DNA of 64,000 nt from positions 1-64,000 of the forward strand of contig JBJOOR010000007.1 in assembly GCA_046051225.1 (NCBI GenBank), given 5' to 3'. This DNA comes from CAIODY01 sp046051225. GTDB lineage: Bacteria > Bacteroidota > Bacteroidia > Chitinophagales > CAIODY01. Shown in pieces: positions 43,565 to 53,225 of the stretch; the first letter of the stretch is position 1, and every line of letters begins with the position of its first letter. The notes beneath the pieces were generated by a model. The model was given only the letters and a program-made list of their open reading frames with translations, was not told the origin of the DNA and made no database searches. The position numbers and the translations under genes are program-made.

Positions 43565-44096
43565 CGTTCGAAATCTTTGAATATACAGAATTACAAATTC
43601 GGTAGAATAATTCTTGTCGAATCAGATTTCCAATCCAATTCTTTTGCGTTGCAGATTTAACACGAGCGAAGCGAACTGATGAACACCATAAAAAAACATA
43701 ATTAGGTTAATAAATCCGTTGTAGCCCAATTCATTTTTATTACCCATTTTTCTTTTCAGCTAACCATATTGCGTTTTTTGCTGTCCCTTTTTTAATTTTT
43801 GGGGTAGCTTATTTCAAAAAAGGTGTCCTTTTTTTTATTTCCGCTACATCGATTTCATTTTTCGCTTTACCGATTTGCCAATTCGCTTCCACTTTTTACT
43901 AATTCGCTTTACCGTTTTTGTTAAACGGGGTAGCGATTTTTACTGCTGCTATAGCTAAAATACTTTTCAACAAAAAAATGAGGGCTAAATTTTAATCAAT
44001 GGCTTGAAAACGATACAAGAGATAGTATTGTTTTTGCCAAATCATTCGGTAAGGTTTATCAAGTGTTTTGGCAACCTTACTTAGTTAATCATTAAA
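43565..44096. other. 532-bp intergenic region with a 21-bp periodic array
   Basis: No convincing gene. The left half contains GAGCGAAGCGAACT and other unremarkable AT-rich DNA. The middle has the tandem array listed below. At the right, GTAAGGTT (44049-44056) is the inverse of AACCTTAC (44073-44080), a possible weak hairpin after glmM. Confidence 0.5.
43839..43930. repeat. Degenerate 21-bp tandem repeat, four to five units
   Basis: The dinucleotide CG of a TTCGCTTTACCG-like core recurs at 43842, 43863, 43884, 43905 and (weakly) 43926, exactly 21 bases apart. Two units share TTCGCTTTACCG exactly; the others are diverged. Confidence 0.6.
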
Positions 44097-45476
44097 TTAC
44101 ATTAATGCTTGTATATCTTTCATAATCCTCAAAGCCATATTGTTGGCTATATTTTCGTACCTACTTTCAGCATATACTCTTATAATAGGCTCGGTATTCG
44201 ATTTTCGTAAATGCACCCATCCTTCGCTCATAATTATTTTTAAGCCATCTATTTTATTTAGTTGCTCATTTTTGTATTTATCGGCAATTCGTTCTAAAAC
44301 AACATCTACGTCAGTTCCTTTTTCAAGCGTTATTTTATTTTTCGAAATCACATAATCAGGATAAATATTGCGCAAAAGCTTAGTAGTTTTATTCGATTTA
44401 GCTAAATGCGATAAAAACAAAGCGATGCCTACCAATGCATCTCTGCCATAATGCAATTCGGGATAAATTACTCCCCCATTTCCTTCGCCGCCAATTACAG
44501 CATTTTTTTCTTTCATTAATGCTACCACATTTACTTCGCCCACAGCCGCCCCAAAATGTTCGCCACCATGTTTTTCAGTAATATCTTTTAATGCACTAGT
44601 TGAAGATAAATTGCTAACAGTATTTCCTTTTTTATGCTGTAATACATAATCGGCAATGGCAACCAAAGTATATTCTTCGCCAAACATTTGCCCCTCTTCG
44701 GTTACAAAGCAAAGCCTATCAACATCAGGGTCAACCACAATACCTAAATCATATCTTTTATGTTTCACTTCATTTGCAATAGCAACCAAGTGTTCGGGCA
44801 ATGGTTCAGGATTATGAGCAAATTTTCCATTCGGAATTTCATTTAATACCATCACTTCTTTAACCCCAAGCTGGTTTAACAGCATAGGTACAATGATAGA
44901 ACCAGTTGAATTAATACCATCAACAATTATTTTAAATTCTTTTTTTGAAATGGCAGCTTTATCAACTAATGGTAATGCTAATATTTTATCAATATGTTTT
45001 TGAAAATAAGTATCATCATTTCTCACACTCCCCAAATCATTCACATCAGCAAATGTATATTTCTCTTTATCTGCCAATCTTAAAACCTTTTGCCCTTCGC
45101 TTTCCGAAATAAATTCACCCAAATGATTTAAAAGTTTTAAAGCGTTCCATTCTTTAGGATTATGGCTTGCTGTAAGAATAATTCCACCACCAGCATTTTC
45201 ATCAGGCACAGCTATTTCAACGGTTGGCGTAGTTGATAATCCTACATTAACCACTTCAAACCCCATCGAAATTAATGTACCCACCACCAAATGCTCAACC
45301 ATTTCGCCACTAATACGTGCATCTCTGCCCACCACCATTTTCTTCTTCCCACTATTTTCATAAATAAACGTGGCAAAAGCAGCAGTATATTTAACTACAT
45401 CTAAAGGCGAAAGCGATTCACCAGGTTTGCCACCTATTGTTCCCCTAATTCCAGATATTGATTTTATCAGCGTCAC
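44097..45476 (-). CDS. glmM: Phosphoglucosamine mutase / phosphohexomutase
   Basis: Interconverts glucosamine 6-phosphate and glucosamine 1-phosphate for cell-wall and LPS precursors. SGIRGTIGG stands at the N-terminus. The catalytic serine loop is GGGIILTASHNPKEWNALK at about residues 93-111. The Mg-binding loop is VDPDVDRL, sugar specificity is at GEGNGGVIYPE, and the phosphate-binding RKSNTEPIIRVYAE is at the C-terminus. At 459 aa it matches the Bacteroidota type; phosphomannomutase activity cannot be excluded. TACCTTTG at 45504-45497 is a good -7 box without a clear -33. Confidence 0.9.
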   Translation of the reverse strand: MTLIKSISGIRGTIGGKPGESLSPLDVVKYTAAFATFIYENSGKKKMVVGRDARISGEMVEHLVVGTLISMGFEVVNVGLSTTPTVEIAVPDENAGGGIILTASHNPKEWNALKLLNHLGEFISESEGQKVLRLADKEKYTFADVNDLGSVRNDDTYFQKHIDKILALPLVDKAAISKKEFKIIVDGINSTGSIIVPMLLNQLGVKEVMVLNEIPNGKFAHNPEPLPEHLVAIANEVKHKRYDLGIVVDPDVDRLCFVTEEGQMFGEEYTLVAIADYVLQHKKGNTVSNLSSTSALKDITEKHGGEHFGAAVGEVNVVALMKEKNAVIGGEGNGGVIYPELHYGRDALVGIALFLSHLAKSNKTTKLLRNIYPDYVISKNKITLEKGTDVDVVLERIADKYKNEQLNKIDGLKIIMSEGWVHLRKSNTEPIIRVYAESRYENIANNMALRIMKDIQALM

Positions 45477-45546
45477 GATTCTTAAAATTTAGGCTGCAAA
45501 GGTAAAAATTTGCAACAATTTTTTTGATTGATTTTTAAAAATAAAA

Positions 45547-45579
45547 AAAGACCTGCCTAATATTATTAAGCAGGTCTTT
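45547..45579. terminator. Intrinsic terminator between rpsP and glmM
   Basis: AAAGACCTGC (45547-45556) pairs with GCAGGTCTTT (45570-45579). A-rich sequence on the left supplies the U tract for the reverse-strand rpsP transcript. Confidence 0.88.
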
Positions 45580-45601
45580 ACAATAATAATTAGTTTAAAA
45601 A

Positions 45602-46057
45602 CTATTCAGCTGAAGGAGCTTCTTCGCTAGTTGCTTCCACTACAGCAGTTGCTTTTTTAGGAGCCGATTTTTTCATTTCAGCTTTCAATTTTCTATGAGC
45701 ATCTTTTTTAGCATTTGCTTTAGCATCGTGTTGAGCCATAAATTCAGTGAATTTAGTATCCACATCCTCGGCTTTCACAATACCTTTCTTTACACCTCTT
45801 AATAAGTGGCGTTTGTACAAAATACCTTTGTAAGACAAAATTCTATGAGTAGTTTCAGTTGCTTGCGCCCCTTTATCTAACCATTGAATAGCTTTATCAA
45901 CATTAATTTCGATAGTAGCTGGAATGGTTAAAGGATTGTAAGAACCAATTTTTTCGATGAATTTACCATCTCTTGGTGAACGGCTGTCAGCCACTACGAT
46001 TTGATAGAATGGTGCTTTCTTGCGACCATGACGTTGTAAACGAATTTTAGTTGGCAT
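45602..46057 (-). CDS. rpsP: 30S ribosomal protein S16
   Basis: A 151-aa S16 with the canonical start TKIRLQRHGRKKAPFYQIVV and ADSRSPRDGKFIEKIGSYNP. The core ends near residue 85. A Lys/Ala-rich C-terminal extension of about 65 residues, longer than in E. coli S16 (82 aa), is usual in Bacteroidota. A TAGCTTTG box at 46114-46107 on the coding strand is the likely -7 element. rimM and trmD are not beside it. Confidence 0.96.
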   Translation of the reverse strand: MPTKIRLQRHGRKKAPFYQIVVADSRSPRDGKFIEKIGSYNPLTIPATIEINVDKAIQWLDKGAQATETTHRILSYKGILYKRHLLRGVKKGIVKAEDVDTKFTEFMAQHDAKANAKKDAHRKLKAEMKKSAPKKATAVVEATSEEAPSAE

Positions 46058-46448
46058 AAATAATACGAGTTATTTTTTTGCGGTTAATAATAATTTTTTG
46101 AGGGGGCAAAGCTAAAATTAAGTTCTAAATTATTCTAATATTTTTACAATAAAATTATAAAAACAAAAGACCCCTCATAAAAATGAAGGGCCTATTACTA
46201 TTAAACCACTAATAGAAATATCTTGATTTACAACTTTTAAAAATATTTAAAATTGTAACAACTTTTATGTACTAAAAATACACTACTATTTATGTGGTTT
46301 AACTGGAATAAGAATTTTAGAACTAGCTAAAATTTTGACCCATTGCAAACGTAATATCTGTTTTGCAAAAAAAAACTACGGAAAACACGTATTTTTCTAC
46401 GTATTTCTACGTAGATTAAATTTTGAAAAAAAAATTGCGATAAGATGG
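46058..46448. other. Intergenic region between rpsP and rpmI
   Basis: About 390 bp with no gene. It holds the rpsP -7 box (46107-46114) and a small hairpin at 46173-46191 (CCCCTCAT with ATGAAGGG, one mismatch) that has a U tract only on the reverse strand. Three ACGTA boxes lie at 46387, 46399 and 46409, upstream of the rpmI promoter. Confidence 0.5.
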
Positions 46449-46478
46449 TTTGAATTATTAAAAAAAAATTTACTTTTG
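46449..46478 (+). promoter_or_regulatory. Bacteroidota-type promoter of rpmI-rplT
   Basis: TTTG (46449-46452) and TACTTTTG (46471-46478) are 18 bases apart. Transcription should start near 46484, only about 16 nt before the rpmI ATG, leaving no room for a structured L20 leader. Confidence 0.75.
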
Positions 46479-46500
46479 CACCTCCAAAAAAAATATCAGT

Positions 46501-46695
46501 ATGCCAAAAATGAAAACCAACTCCAGCGCTAAAAAAAGATTTACCGTAACTGGAACTGGAAAAGTGAAACGTAGTAAGGCTTTTAAGCAACATATTCTTA
46601 CTAAAAAAAGTAAATCACGTAAAAAAGATTTATCTAAATCGGGCTTAGTACATCCAACTAATATGGATAGAATGGCTAAAATGTTATGTATTTAA
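46501..46695 (+). CDS. rpmI: 50S ribosomal protein L35
   Basis: A 64-aa basic protein starting MPKMKTNSSAKKRFTVTGTG, diagnostic of L35. It precedes rplT by 30 bp. The usual upstream neighbour infC (and thrS) is absent; instead a promoter lies directly upstream. Confidence 0.97.
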   Translation: MPKMKTNSSAKKRFTVTGTGKVKRSKAFKQHILTKKSKSRKKDLSKSGLVHPTNMDRMAKMLCI

Positions 46696-46725
46696 TTAAT
46701 TATTCATCAGTAAATTTAAAATAAA

Positions 46726-47070
46726 ATGCCTCGTTCAGTAAATGCTGTAGCAGCACGTGCTCGTAGAAAAAAAATATTAAAACTTGCTAAAGGTTCTTTT
46801 GGTAAAAGAAAGAATGTTTGGACAGTTGCAAAAAACTCGGTTGAAAAAGGATTGGGTTATAGCTATGTTGGTAGAAAAACTAAAAAACGTGATTATCGTA
46901 GTTTATGGATTGCACGTATTAATGCAGCACTTCGTTTAGAAGGAATGTCATATTCTAAATTCATGGGTGCTTTGAAAAAGCATAACATTGAGTTAGATAA
47001 AAAAACATTAGCTCATTTAGCTATGAACAATCCGATAGCTTTTAGCGAAGTTATTAGTAAAGTAAAATAG
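46726..47070 (+). CDS. rplT: 50S ribosomal protein L20
   Basis: A 114-aa rRNA-binding protein needed early in 50S assembly. The start MPRSVNAVAARARRKKILKL and RDYRSLWIARINAA are typical. It is the second gene of the rpmI-rplT pair and is ended by a hairpin at 47091. Confidence 0.97.
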   Translation: MPRSVNAVAARARRKKILKLAKGSFGKRKNVWTVAKNSVEKGLGYSYVGRKTKKRDYRSLWIARINAALRLEGMSYSKFMGALKKHNIELDKKTLAHLAMNNPIAFSEVISKVK

Positions 47071-47090
47071 TATATTGGTTTTGGTTAAAG

Positions 47091-47130
47091 AAAAATCCTA
47101 GATTTCTTGTTGAAGTTTGGGATTTTTTTT
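47091..47130 (+). terminator. Intrinsic terminator of rpmI-rplT
   Basis: AAAAATCC and the following bases (47091-47106) pair with 47112-47127 through a 16-bp stem with three G-U pairs, ending in a run of T residues. Confidence 0.82.
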
Positions 47131-47211
47131 TGTAATTTGTTTAACATTAAACATTAAAGTGTATCAACGCTTTTCATTTTTTTTGCTCAAAATTTAAACT
47201 TTAAATAAAAT

Positions 47212-48690
47212 ATGATGTATCAAAAAATTTTAACACTACTATTAGTTGGCAGTTCATTTACATTGAATGCACAGCAAAAACCTGTAATTACTAAACTTGC
47301 AACTAAGCCTACTATTGCAGTAACTAAACCTGCTGCATCAAAACCAATTTCAAAACCAAACTTAAATGTTCAATTAGCCGATGAACATGCACACGAACAT
47401 GGCCCTAAAAAACCATTAAAAACTTTAATGGTTGAAACACCAAAAACAGGACTACAAACATTTGTATGGCACAGAGATGATAATACTTTGCCAAAATTCA
47501 AAGAAAATGACCAACAAGCTTTAAGAGGTAGGTTATATAATGATGCTAGCACATCTATCTTAAATGATTTTGGTTTTAGTGCTGCTGTACCAATTAGCCG
47601 TCAATCATTTGGTTTTATGTATGAAGGTATTTTAAAACTTGCACCAGGCGATAGTGCCATCTTTCGTATTGTTGCCGATTCTTTATTTGGCAAAAGTTTA
47701 CCTCCTGCATTAAAATCAGGCGACTATATAAGATTTTCTTTTATGTCGTATACCAAAGAACAAGCCGACATAGAAGTTGCAAAACAAAAAGCTGAAATGG
47801 AAGCAAAGCAAAAAGAAGCTGAAGCCAATAAAATAAAACAAGCAGCCGAAGATGATGCAAGAATAAAAAGCTACTTAGTAGAACATAATATTTCTAACTT
47901 TAAAAGAACCGATGATGGATTATATTATGTAATCTCTCAACAAGGTAGTGGCAATGCACCACAAATGGGCGAAACAGTGGTAGCAAATTATCGTGGTAAA
48001 TTATTTGATGGTTCATCATTCGATTCAAACATGGATTCAGCTTTTCATCACGTTCAACCATTTGAATTTCCAGTTGGGCAAGGTAGAGTTATTCAAGGTT
48101 GGGATAAAGGTTTTATGCTATTTAATAAAGGTACAAAAGCAACTTTATACATTCCTAGTACATTAGCTTATGGAGCAAACGGAGCTGGTGATAAAATTAA
48201 AGCCAACAGTTGTTTAATTTTTGATGTTGAATTGGTTGACATTAAAGCAGCAACACCACAACATCAGCCAGAAGCAGCCGAACCAGTAAATGATGAAGCT
48301 ACTTTATTGAAATATTTTGCTGATAATAAAATAACCAATTATCAAAGAACAGCTGATGGATTATATTATGTAATAACTCAAGCTGGCACAGGCAATACAC
48401 CACAAGTTGGGCAAACAATTACTGCAAATTATACAGGCAGTTTATTGGATGGTAAAAAATTCGATTCAAATATTTTACCTGAATTTAACCATGTACAACC
48501 ATTTGAATTTCCAGTTGGGCAAGGCAGAGTAATCCAAGGTTGGGATAAAGGTTTTATGTTATTTAATAAAGGTACAAAAGCAACTTTATATATTCCTAGT
48601 AAATTAGCTTATGGAGCTGGCGGAGCTGGTGAATTAATTAAACCTAATAGCTGCTTAATTTTTGATGTTGAATTAGTTGACTTTAAATAA
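47212..48690 (+). CDS. Exported peptidyl-prolyl isomerase with two FKBP domains
   Basis: A 492-aa protein with a signal peptide (about 1-20) and a Lys/Pro/Thr-rich segment to about 60. A divergent FKBP-like N-domain (about 70-185) is followed by a Lys/Glu coiled coil (about 185-220). Two complete FKBP domains cover about 225-345 and 370-492. Both carry FEFPVGQGRVIQGWDKGF and ATLYIPS.LAYG, so they look like a recent internal duplication. It probably folds proteins in the periplasm. ATG 47212 or 47215 could be the start. An FKBP relative follows 75 bp downstream past a terminator. Confidence 0.9.
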   Translation: MMYQKILTLLLVGSSFTLNAQQKPVITKLATKPTIAVTKPAASKPISKPNLNVQLADEHAHEHGPKKPLKTLMVETPKTGLQTFVWHRDDNTLPKFKENDQQALRGRLYNDASTSILNDFGFSAAVPISRQSFGFMYEGILKLAPGDSAIFRIVADSLFGKSLPPALKSGDYIRFSFMSYTKEQADIEVAKQKAEMEAKQKEAEANKIKQAAEDDARIKSYLVEHNISNFKRTDDGLYYVISQQGSGNAPQMGETVVANYRGKLFDGSSFDSNMDSAFHHVQPFEFPVGQGRVIQGWDKGFMLFNKGTKATLYIPSTLAYGANGAGDKIKANSCLIFDVELVDIKAATPQHQPEAAEPVNDEATLLKYFADNKITNYQRTADGLYYVITQAGTGNTPQVGQTITANYTGSLLDGKKFDSNILPEFNHVQPFEFPVGQGRVIQGWDKGFMLFNKGTKATLYIPSKLAYGAGGAGELIKPNSCLIFDVELVDFK

Positions 48691-48706
48691 TATTACTTTC
48701 ATTTGT

Positions 48707-48748
48707 AAGGAAAGTGTATGATTAGTTATCGTACACTTTCCTTTTTTT
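48707..48748 (+). terminator. Intrinsic terminator after the two-domain FKBP gene
   Basis: AAGGAAAGTGTA (48707-48718) pairs with TACACTTTCCTT (48732-48743). The stem continues inward with four more pairs to a 5-nt loop, followed by T residues. Confidence 0.93.
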
Positions 48749-48765
48749 TATTTTAAAAATTCAAT

Positions 48766-49617
48766 TTGAAAAAACATACCTACATACTATTTGCGATACT
48801 TTTAAATTCATTTGTTTTATTTTCAAAAAACAAAATAGCCTATTCAAAAGGATTGGGTTATCAATTTTTTAGCGAACATTCTGCTAATAAAAAAATAAAG
48901 AATGGAGATATTATTTTATACCAATTGATACTAAAAAATGATGTTGATTCAATTATTATTGATACAAAAAAAGAATTTGGTGAACAGCAATTGATGATTG
49001 GAAAATCAGAATTTAAAGGCGATTTGATGAATGGATTAAAACTTGCACATGAAAATGATAGTGTTTTATTTTTAATTTCAACTAATAAATTATACAAGAA
49101 AAATATTCCATTTTTTGCTCATGCAAATACATTCATGAAATTTTATTTTAAAATCAATCATGTATTTACAAAAGAAGAATTAAATCAATATCAAATGAAA
49201 CAATTTAACAAGCAAATAATTTTTGATGATAGTATTTTAATTAATTATTTTACTCAAAACAAAAACATTCCTCAAAAAATAAAATCAGGACTATATGTCG
49301 ATTTAAAAACAAAAGGAATTGGTGGAGATTTGCGAAAAGGTGATTCAATAAAAGTAAATTATACAGGCAGATTAATTAGTGGGGAAATATTTGATTCAAA
49401 TACAGAAAAAAAATTTGGACATATAGAACCATTTGGCTTTGTAGTTGGCATGGGCAATGTAATCAAGGGTTGGGATGAGGCCTTAACACTAATGCAAAGA
49501 GGAGGAAAAGCAACTTTTTATATTGCATCGCCATACGCTTATGGTTCGAAAAAAATGGGAACCATTCCTACTAATTCAATTTTAATTTTTGATGTTGAAG
49601 TATTAAAATATAAATAA
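48766..49617 (+). CDS. Exported FKBP-type peptidyl-prolyl isomerase
   Basis: A 283-aa protein starting at TTG (MKKHTYILFAILLNSFVLF, a good signal peptide). A divergent FKBP-like N-domain is at about 25-135 and a complete FKBP domain at about 170-283, with GDSIKVNYTGRLISGEIFDS, VVGMGNVIKGWDEAL and ATFYIASPYAYG. It has the same layout as the upstream protein minus one FKBP domain, so the two are probably diverged duplicates. Its stop is directly adjacent to the stop of the convergent nhaA gene. Confidence 0.87.
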   Translation: MKKHTYILFAILLNSFVLFSKNKIAYSKGLGYQFFSEHSANKKIKNGDIILYQLILKNDVDSIIIDTKKEFGEQQLMIGKSEFKGDLMNGLKLAHENDSVLFLISTNKLYKKNIPFFAHANTFMKFYFKINHVFTKEELNQYQMKQFNKQIIFDDSILINYFTQNKNIPQKIKSGLYVDLKTKGIGGDLRKGDSIKVNYTGRLISGEIFDSNTEKKFGHIEPFGFVVGMGNVIKGWDEALTLMQRGGKATFYIASPYAYGSKKMGTIPTNSILIFDVEVLKYK

Positions 49618-50751
49618 TTATTTTCGAACCACTAAAGTAAACCACCCCCACCCTATTATAGTTGCTGATATGGACGAAATAATTACAGCAAGTTTCGAAA
49701 TTTCTTGAACTTGACGAATATCAAAAGCTAAAAGCGAAATAAATATACTCATCGTAAACCCAATACCACCAAGCATTCCAACGCCTGCTATCATTTTTAT
49801 ATTTATATCATCGGGTAATTTTCCGATTTTTATTTTTTGTGCTAAATAGGTAAATAATGTAATGCCAAATGGTTTGCCAATTACTAATCCCAAAAAAATA
49901 CCTATTGCATTTGCAGAAATTAAATGCTCGGAAAAATGAGATGGAATAAGAATAGAAGTGTTTGCCAAGGCAAATAATGGTACAATAAAAAATGCCACTG
50001 GTTTATCTAATTGATGATAAAAATTTTCAGCCAACGATTTATTTTTTATAGATTTAAATGGAATAGCAAATGCCAACAATACACCGCTAAAAGTAGGATG
50101 AATGCCCGATTGAAGCATACAATACCACATTAATATACCACCAATAATGTATAGAATTGAATTGCTGAAATTATATTTATTAGCCAATAAAAGTAAAAGC
50201 CAAATTATAATGGCAACACTTAAATAAACCAACGAAATATGTTGCGAATAAAAAGCAGCGATGGTAATTATTGCACCTAAATCATCAATAATGGCTAATG
50301 ATGTTAAAAATAATTTTAATGATAGCGGAATTCGATTGCCTAACAACGAAAGTATGCCCAATGAAAATGCAATATCAGTAGCCATTGGTATGCCTGCACC
50401 CGATTGCGTTGCAGTGCCTTTATTCAATGCATAATAAATAAATGCTGGCATAATCATTCCGCCAAATGCAGCAGCAACAGGTAATATAGCAAACTTAATA
50501 TGGCTTAGTTTGCCATCAATAAATTCACGTTTTAGTTCTAAACCAATCAATAAAAAAAACAAAGTCATTAACCCATCATTAATTATTTCGAGTAATGAAA
50601 ATTGAAATAATTGTAGATGAAATATCTTTATCCAACTTTCGCCAATGCTTGAATTAGCTATCAACAATGAAAAAAAAGTACAAGCAATTAAAATAATTCC
50701 GCTTGCTTTTTCGTGCCTTAAAAAATCAATAAACCAACGTTGTAATTTCAT
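49618..50751 (-). CDS. nhaA: Na+/H+ antiporter NhaA
   Basis: Inner-membrane antiporter exporting Na+ in exchange for H+. It has about eleven or twelve hydrophobic segments over 377 aa, the MATDIAFSLG motif and the twin aspartates of LAIIDDLGAI that bind sodium. GLELKREFIDG near residue 70 and GIGFTMSIFI near 330 are also typical. Divergent from the TonB receptor gene, convergent with the FKBP gene. Confidence 0.95.
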   Translation of the reverse strand: MKLQRWFIDFLRHEKASGIILIACTFFSLLIANSSIGESWIKIFHLQLFQFSLLEIINDGLMTLFFLLIGLELKREFIDGKLSHIKFAILPVAAAFGGMIMPAFIYYALNKGTATQSGAGIPMATDIAFSLGILSLLGNRIPLSLKLFLTSLAIIDDLGAIITIAAFYSQHISLVYLSVAIIIWLLLLLANKYNFSNSILYIIGGILMWYCMLQSGIHPTFSGVLLAFAIPFKSIKNKSLAENFYHQLDKPVAFFIVPLFALANTSILIPSHFSEHLISANAIGIFLGLVIGKPFGITLFTYLAQKIKIGKLPDDINIKMIAGVGMLGGIGFTMSIFISLLAFDIRQVQEISKLAVIISSISATIIGWGWFTLVVRK

Positions 50752-50816
50752 TTTAAAATCTCGAAAACAAAACTGAAATCATTTTGTTTTCTTTGCAAAA
50801 TTCTAAATTTATCATC

Positions 50817-53225
50817 ATGAAGAAAGGTTTTGCTGTAATAATATTTTCATTCATTTTAGTTCAACAATTATTTGCTCAAACAAGCATCATTAAAGGCAAA
50901 GTATCCAACGCCATGAATAATGAAGCATTGCCATTTGCAAGCATTCATATTTTAGAAACTGAATTTGGCGCTAATTCAGATGAAAATGGAAATTATGAAA
51001 TCAAAAATCTTAAACCCGGAACTTATAATATTGAATGTTCGATTATCGGATTTCAGAAAAAAATTGAATATGAAATTGTGGTTGAAAATAATAAACCTGC
51101 AACCATAGATTTTAAATTAGAATCGAATTCAAAAAATTTAAAAGAAGTAAAAATTACGGCTGCTAATAAATTTTATAGCATGGATGAAAGTCCGTTGAGT
51201 GTTAGAAATATTGGTGCGAACGAGATACAACGCAACCCAGGAAGTAATCGTGATATTTCGAAAGTTATTCAAAATTTGCCAGGTGTGGCAAGTACGGTTT
51301 CGTATCGAAATGATTTATTGGTTCGTGGTGGTGGGCCAAGCGAAAACAGATTTTATTTAGATGGTGTTGAAATTGCAAACATTAACCATTTTGCCACACA
51401 AGGCAGCACAGGCGGCCCTGTTGGTTTATTAAATGTTGATTTTATAAAAGATGCAAATTTTTATAGCGGTGCATTTCCATCAAACCGAGGCAATAGTATG
51501 AGCAGCATTTTAGATTTAACTAATAAAAACGGACGTACAGATCATTGGGGCGGCACTTTAACAAGCGGCTATACGGCTTCAGGATTGAGCTTGGAAGGGC
51601 CGTTAGGTAAAAAAACTTCAGCGTTATTTTCAATTCGCCAAAGCTATTTACAAATTTTATTTAAGCAAATTGGCTTACCATTTTTACCCACATTTAATGA
51701 TTATCAATTTAAAATATCAATTAAACCTAACAAGAAAAATGAAGTAATGATAATGGGTTTGGGCGCTATTGATAAATTTAAATACAACTTTGATCCGTTG
51801 AATACTAAAGACTCGGTTAGAAAAGAAAGTGCTATTTATATTTTAGGAAATTTAGCCACGTTAGAACAAAACAATAATACCGTTGGTTCAAGCTAGAAAC
51901 ACTATCGCAGCAATGGTTTCAGCTTAGTTGTATTAAGTGCAAATTGCTTGGTAAATAATAGTAGCAAATACAAAAACAACCAAACCGATGTGGATAGTTT
52001 AGCCATTTTCAAATACAAAAGTGTTGAGGCCGAAATAAAATTAAGAGCCGAAAACACAATAAGAATAAATGACTATAAAATAAATTTTGGTGTTGGTGCC
52101 GAAAATGCAACTTATACCAATTCAACTTTTAATAAATTAAGTTTACCTACTGGCATTTCAATTTTAGATTTTTCATCTCGATTAAACTTTATGAAATATG
52201 CTGCTTTTGGGCAAATAACTAAAAAATATGTAGATGAAAAACTAACACTTTCGTTAGGCATAAGAACCGATATGGCTGATTATTCAAATAAAATGATAAA
52301 TCCTTTGCATCAGCTTTCGCCAAGGTTTTCAGCCAGTTATGCCATTGCTAAAAATGCTCATTTCAATTTTAATACTGGCGTTTATTATCAATTGCCATCT
52401 TACACTATTTTAGGATTTAGAAACACGAATGGCGATTTAGTAAACAAGAATAATAATGTGCAATATATCCGCAGCAAACATGTGGTATTGGGTGCTGATT
52501 ATTTCACAAAATTTAATGCAAAATTTTCGGCTGAAGGCTTCTATAAATATTACGAACATTATCCTTTTTCGGTAGCTCAACAAGTTTCGTTAGCCAACCT
52601 TGGTGGCGATTTTGGTATCATTGGCAATGAGGCTGTAAGCAGCACCAATATTGGCAGAGCTTATGGTTTCGAGCTAAGTTATCAGCAAAAATTGTATAAA
52701 GGTTTTTATGGAATTTTTACCTACACTTTTGTAAGAAGCGAATTTCAAAATCAAAAAAATGAATTTGTAAGTGCATCGTGGGATTATAGAAATATTGTAA
52801 ATGCAACGATTGGAAAAAAGCTAAAACGCAATTGGGAAGTGGGTATGAAAATTCGTTATCAAGGTGGTCAACCTTATACACCATACGATTTAGAACGGTC
52901 GTTACAAAAAAATGTATGGGATATTACTAAACAAGGATTATTAAATTACAATATGCTAAATACCCAACGAACACAAGACTTTTGGGGCATTGATGTACGA
53001 GTTGATAAAAAATATTTGTTCAAAAAATGGGCATTAATTTTTTATGCCGATGTGCAAAATGTAACGAATGCAAAATCTCGTCAGCAAGATTATTTATCAG
53101 TAAAAACAGATGCAAATGGCAATCCATTATTGGATACCAATAAACCTGGTTATTATTTGCCAAAATATATTGTAAATACCAATGGCGTAATGACACCAAA
53201 TTTGGGCGTTATTATAGAAATATAA
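50817..53225 (+). pseudogene. TonB-dependent receptor interrupted by one in-frame amber codon
   Basis: Outer-membrane receptor of about 802 codons. It has a signal peptide (MKKGFAVIIFSFILVQQLFAQ), a carboxypeptidase-regulatory-like domain (about 22-110), a plug (about 125-235, with RNPGSNRDISKVIQNLPGV) and a beta-barrel to the final NLGVIIEI. The frame is the same on both sides of a TAG at 51894-51896. The residues around it (VGSS, stop, KHYRSNGFS) read as continuous barrel, so one substitution of a Tyr codon explains the break. No frameshift is needed. ATG 50817 fits the signal peptide better than ATG 50784. It may be a recent pseudogene, a read-through gene or a sequence error. Confidence 0.85.

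Noticed and set aside
46327..46593. Reverse-strand 88-codon frame over the rpmI start
   Set aside because: It is a shadow of the AT-rich leader and rpmI, with no coding character.
51894..51948. Two separate genes or a frameshift in the TonB receptor
   Set aside because: Both parts are in the same frame and the 17 codons between stop and the next ATG continue the barrel; a single nonsense codon is the simpler reading.
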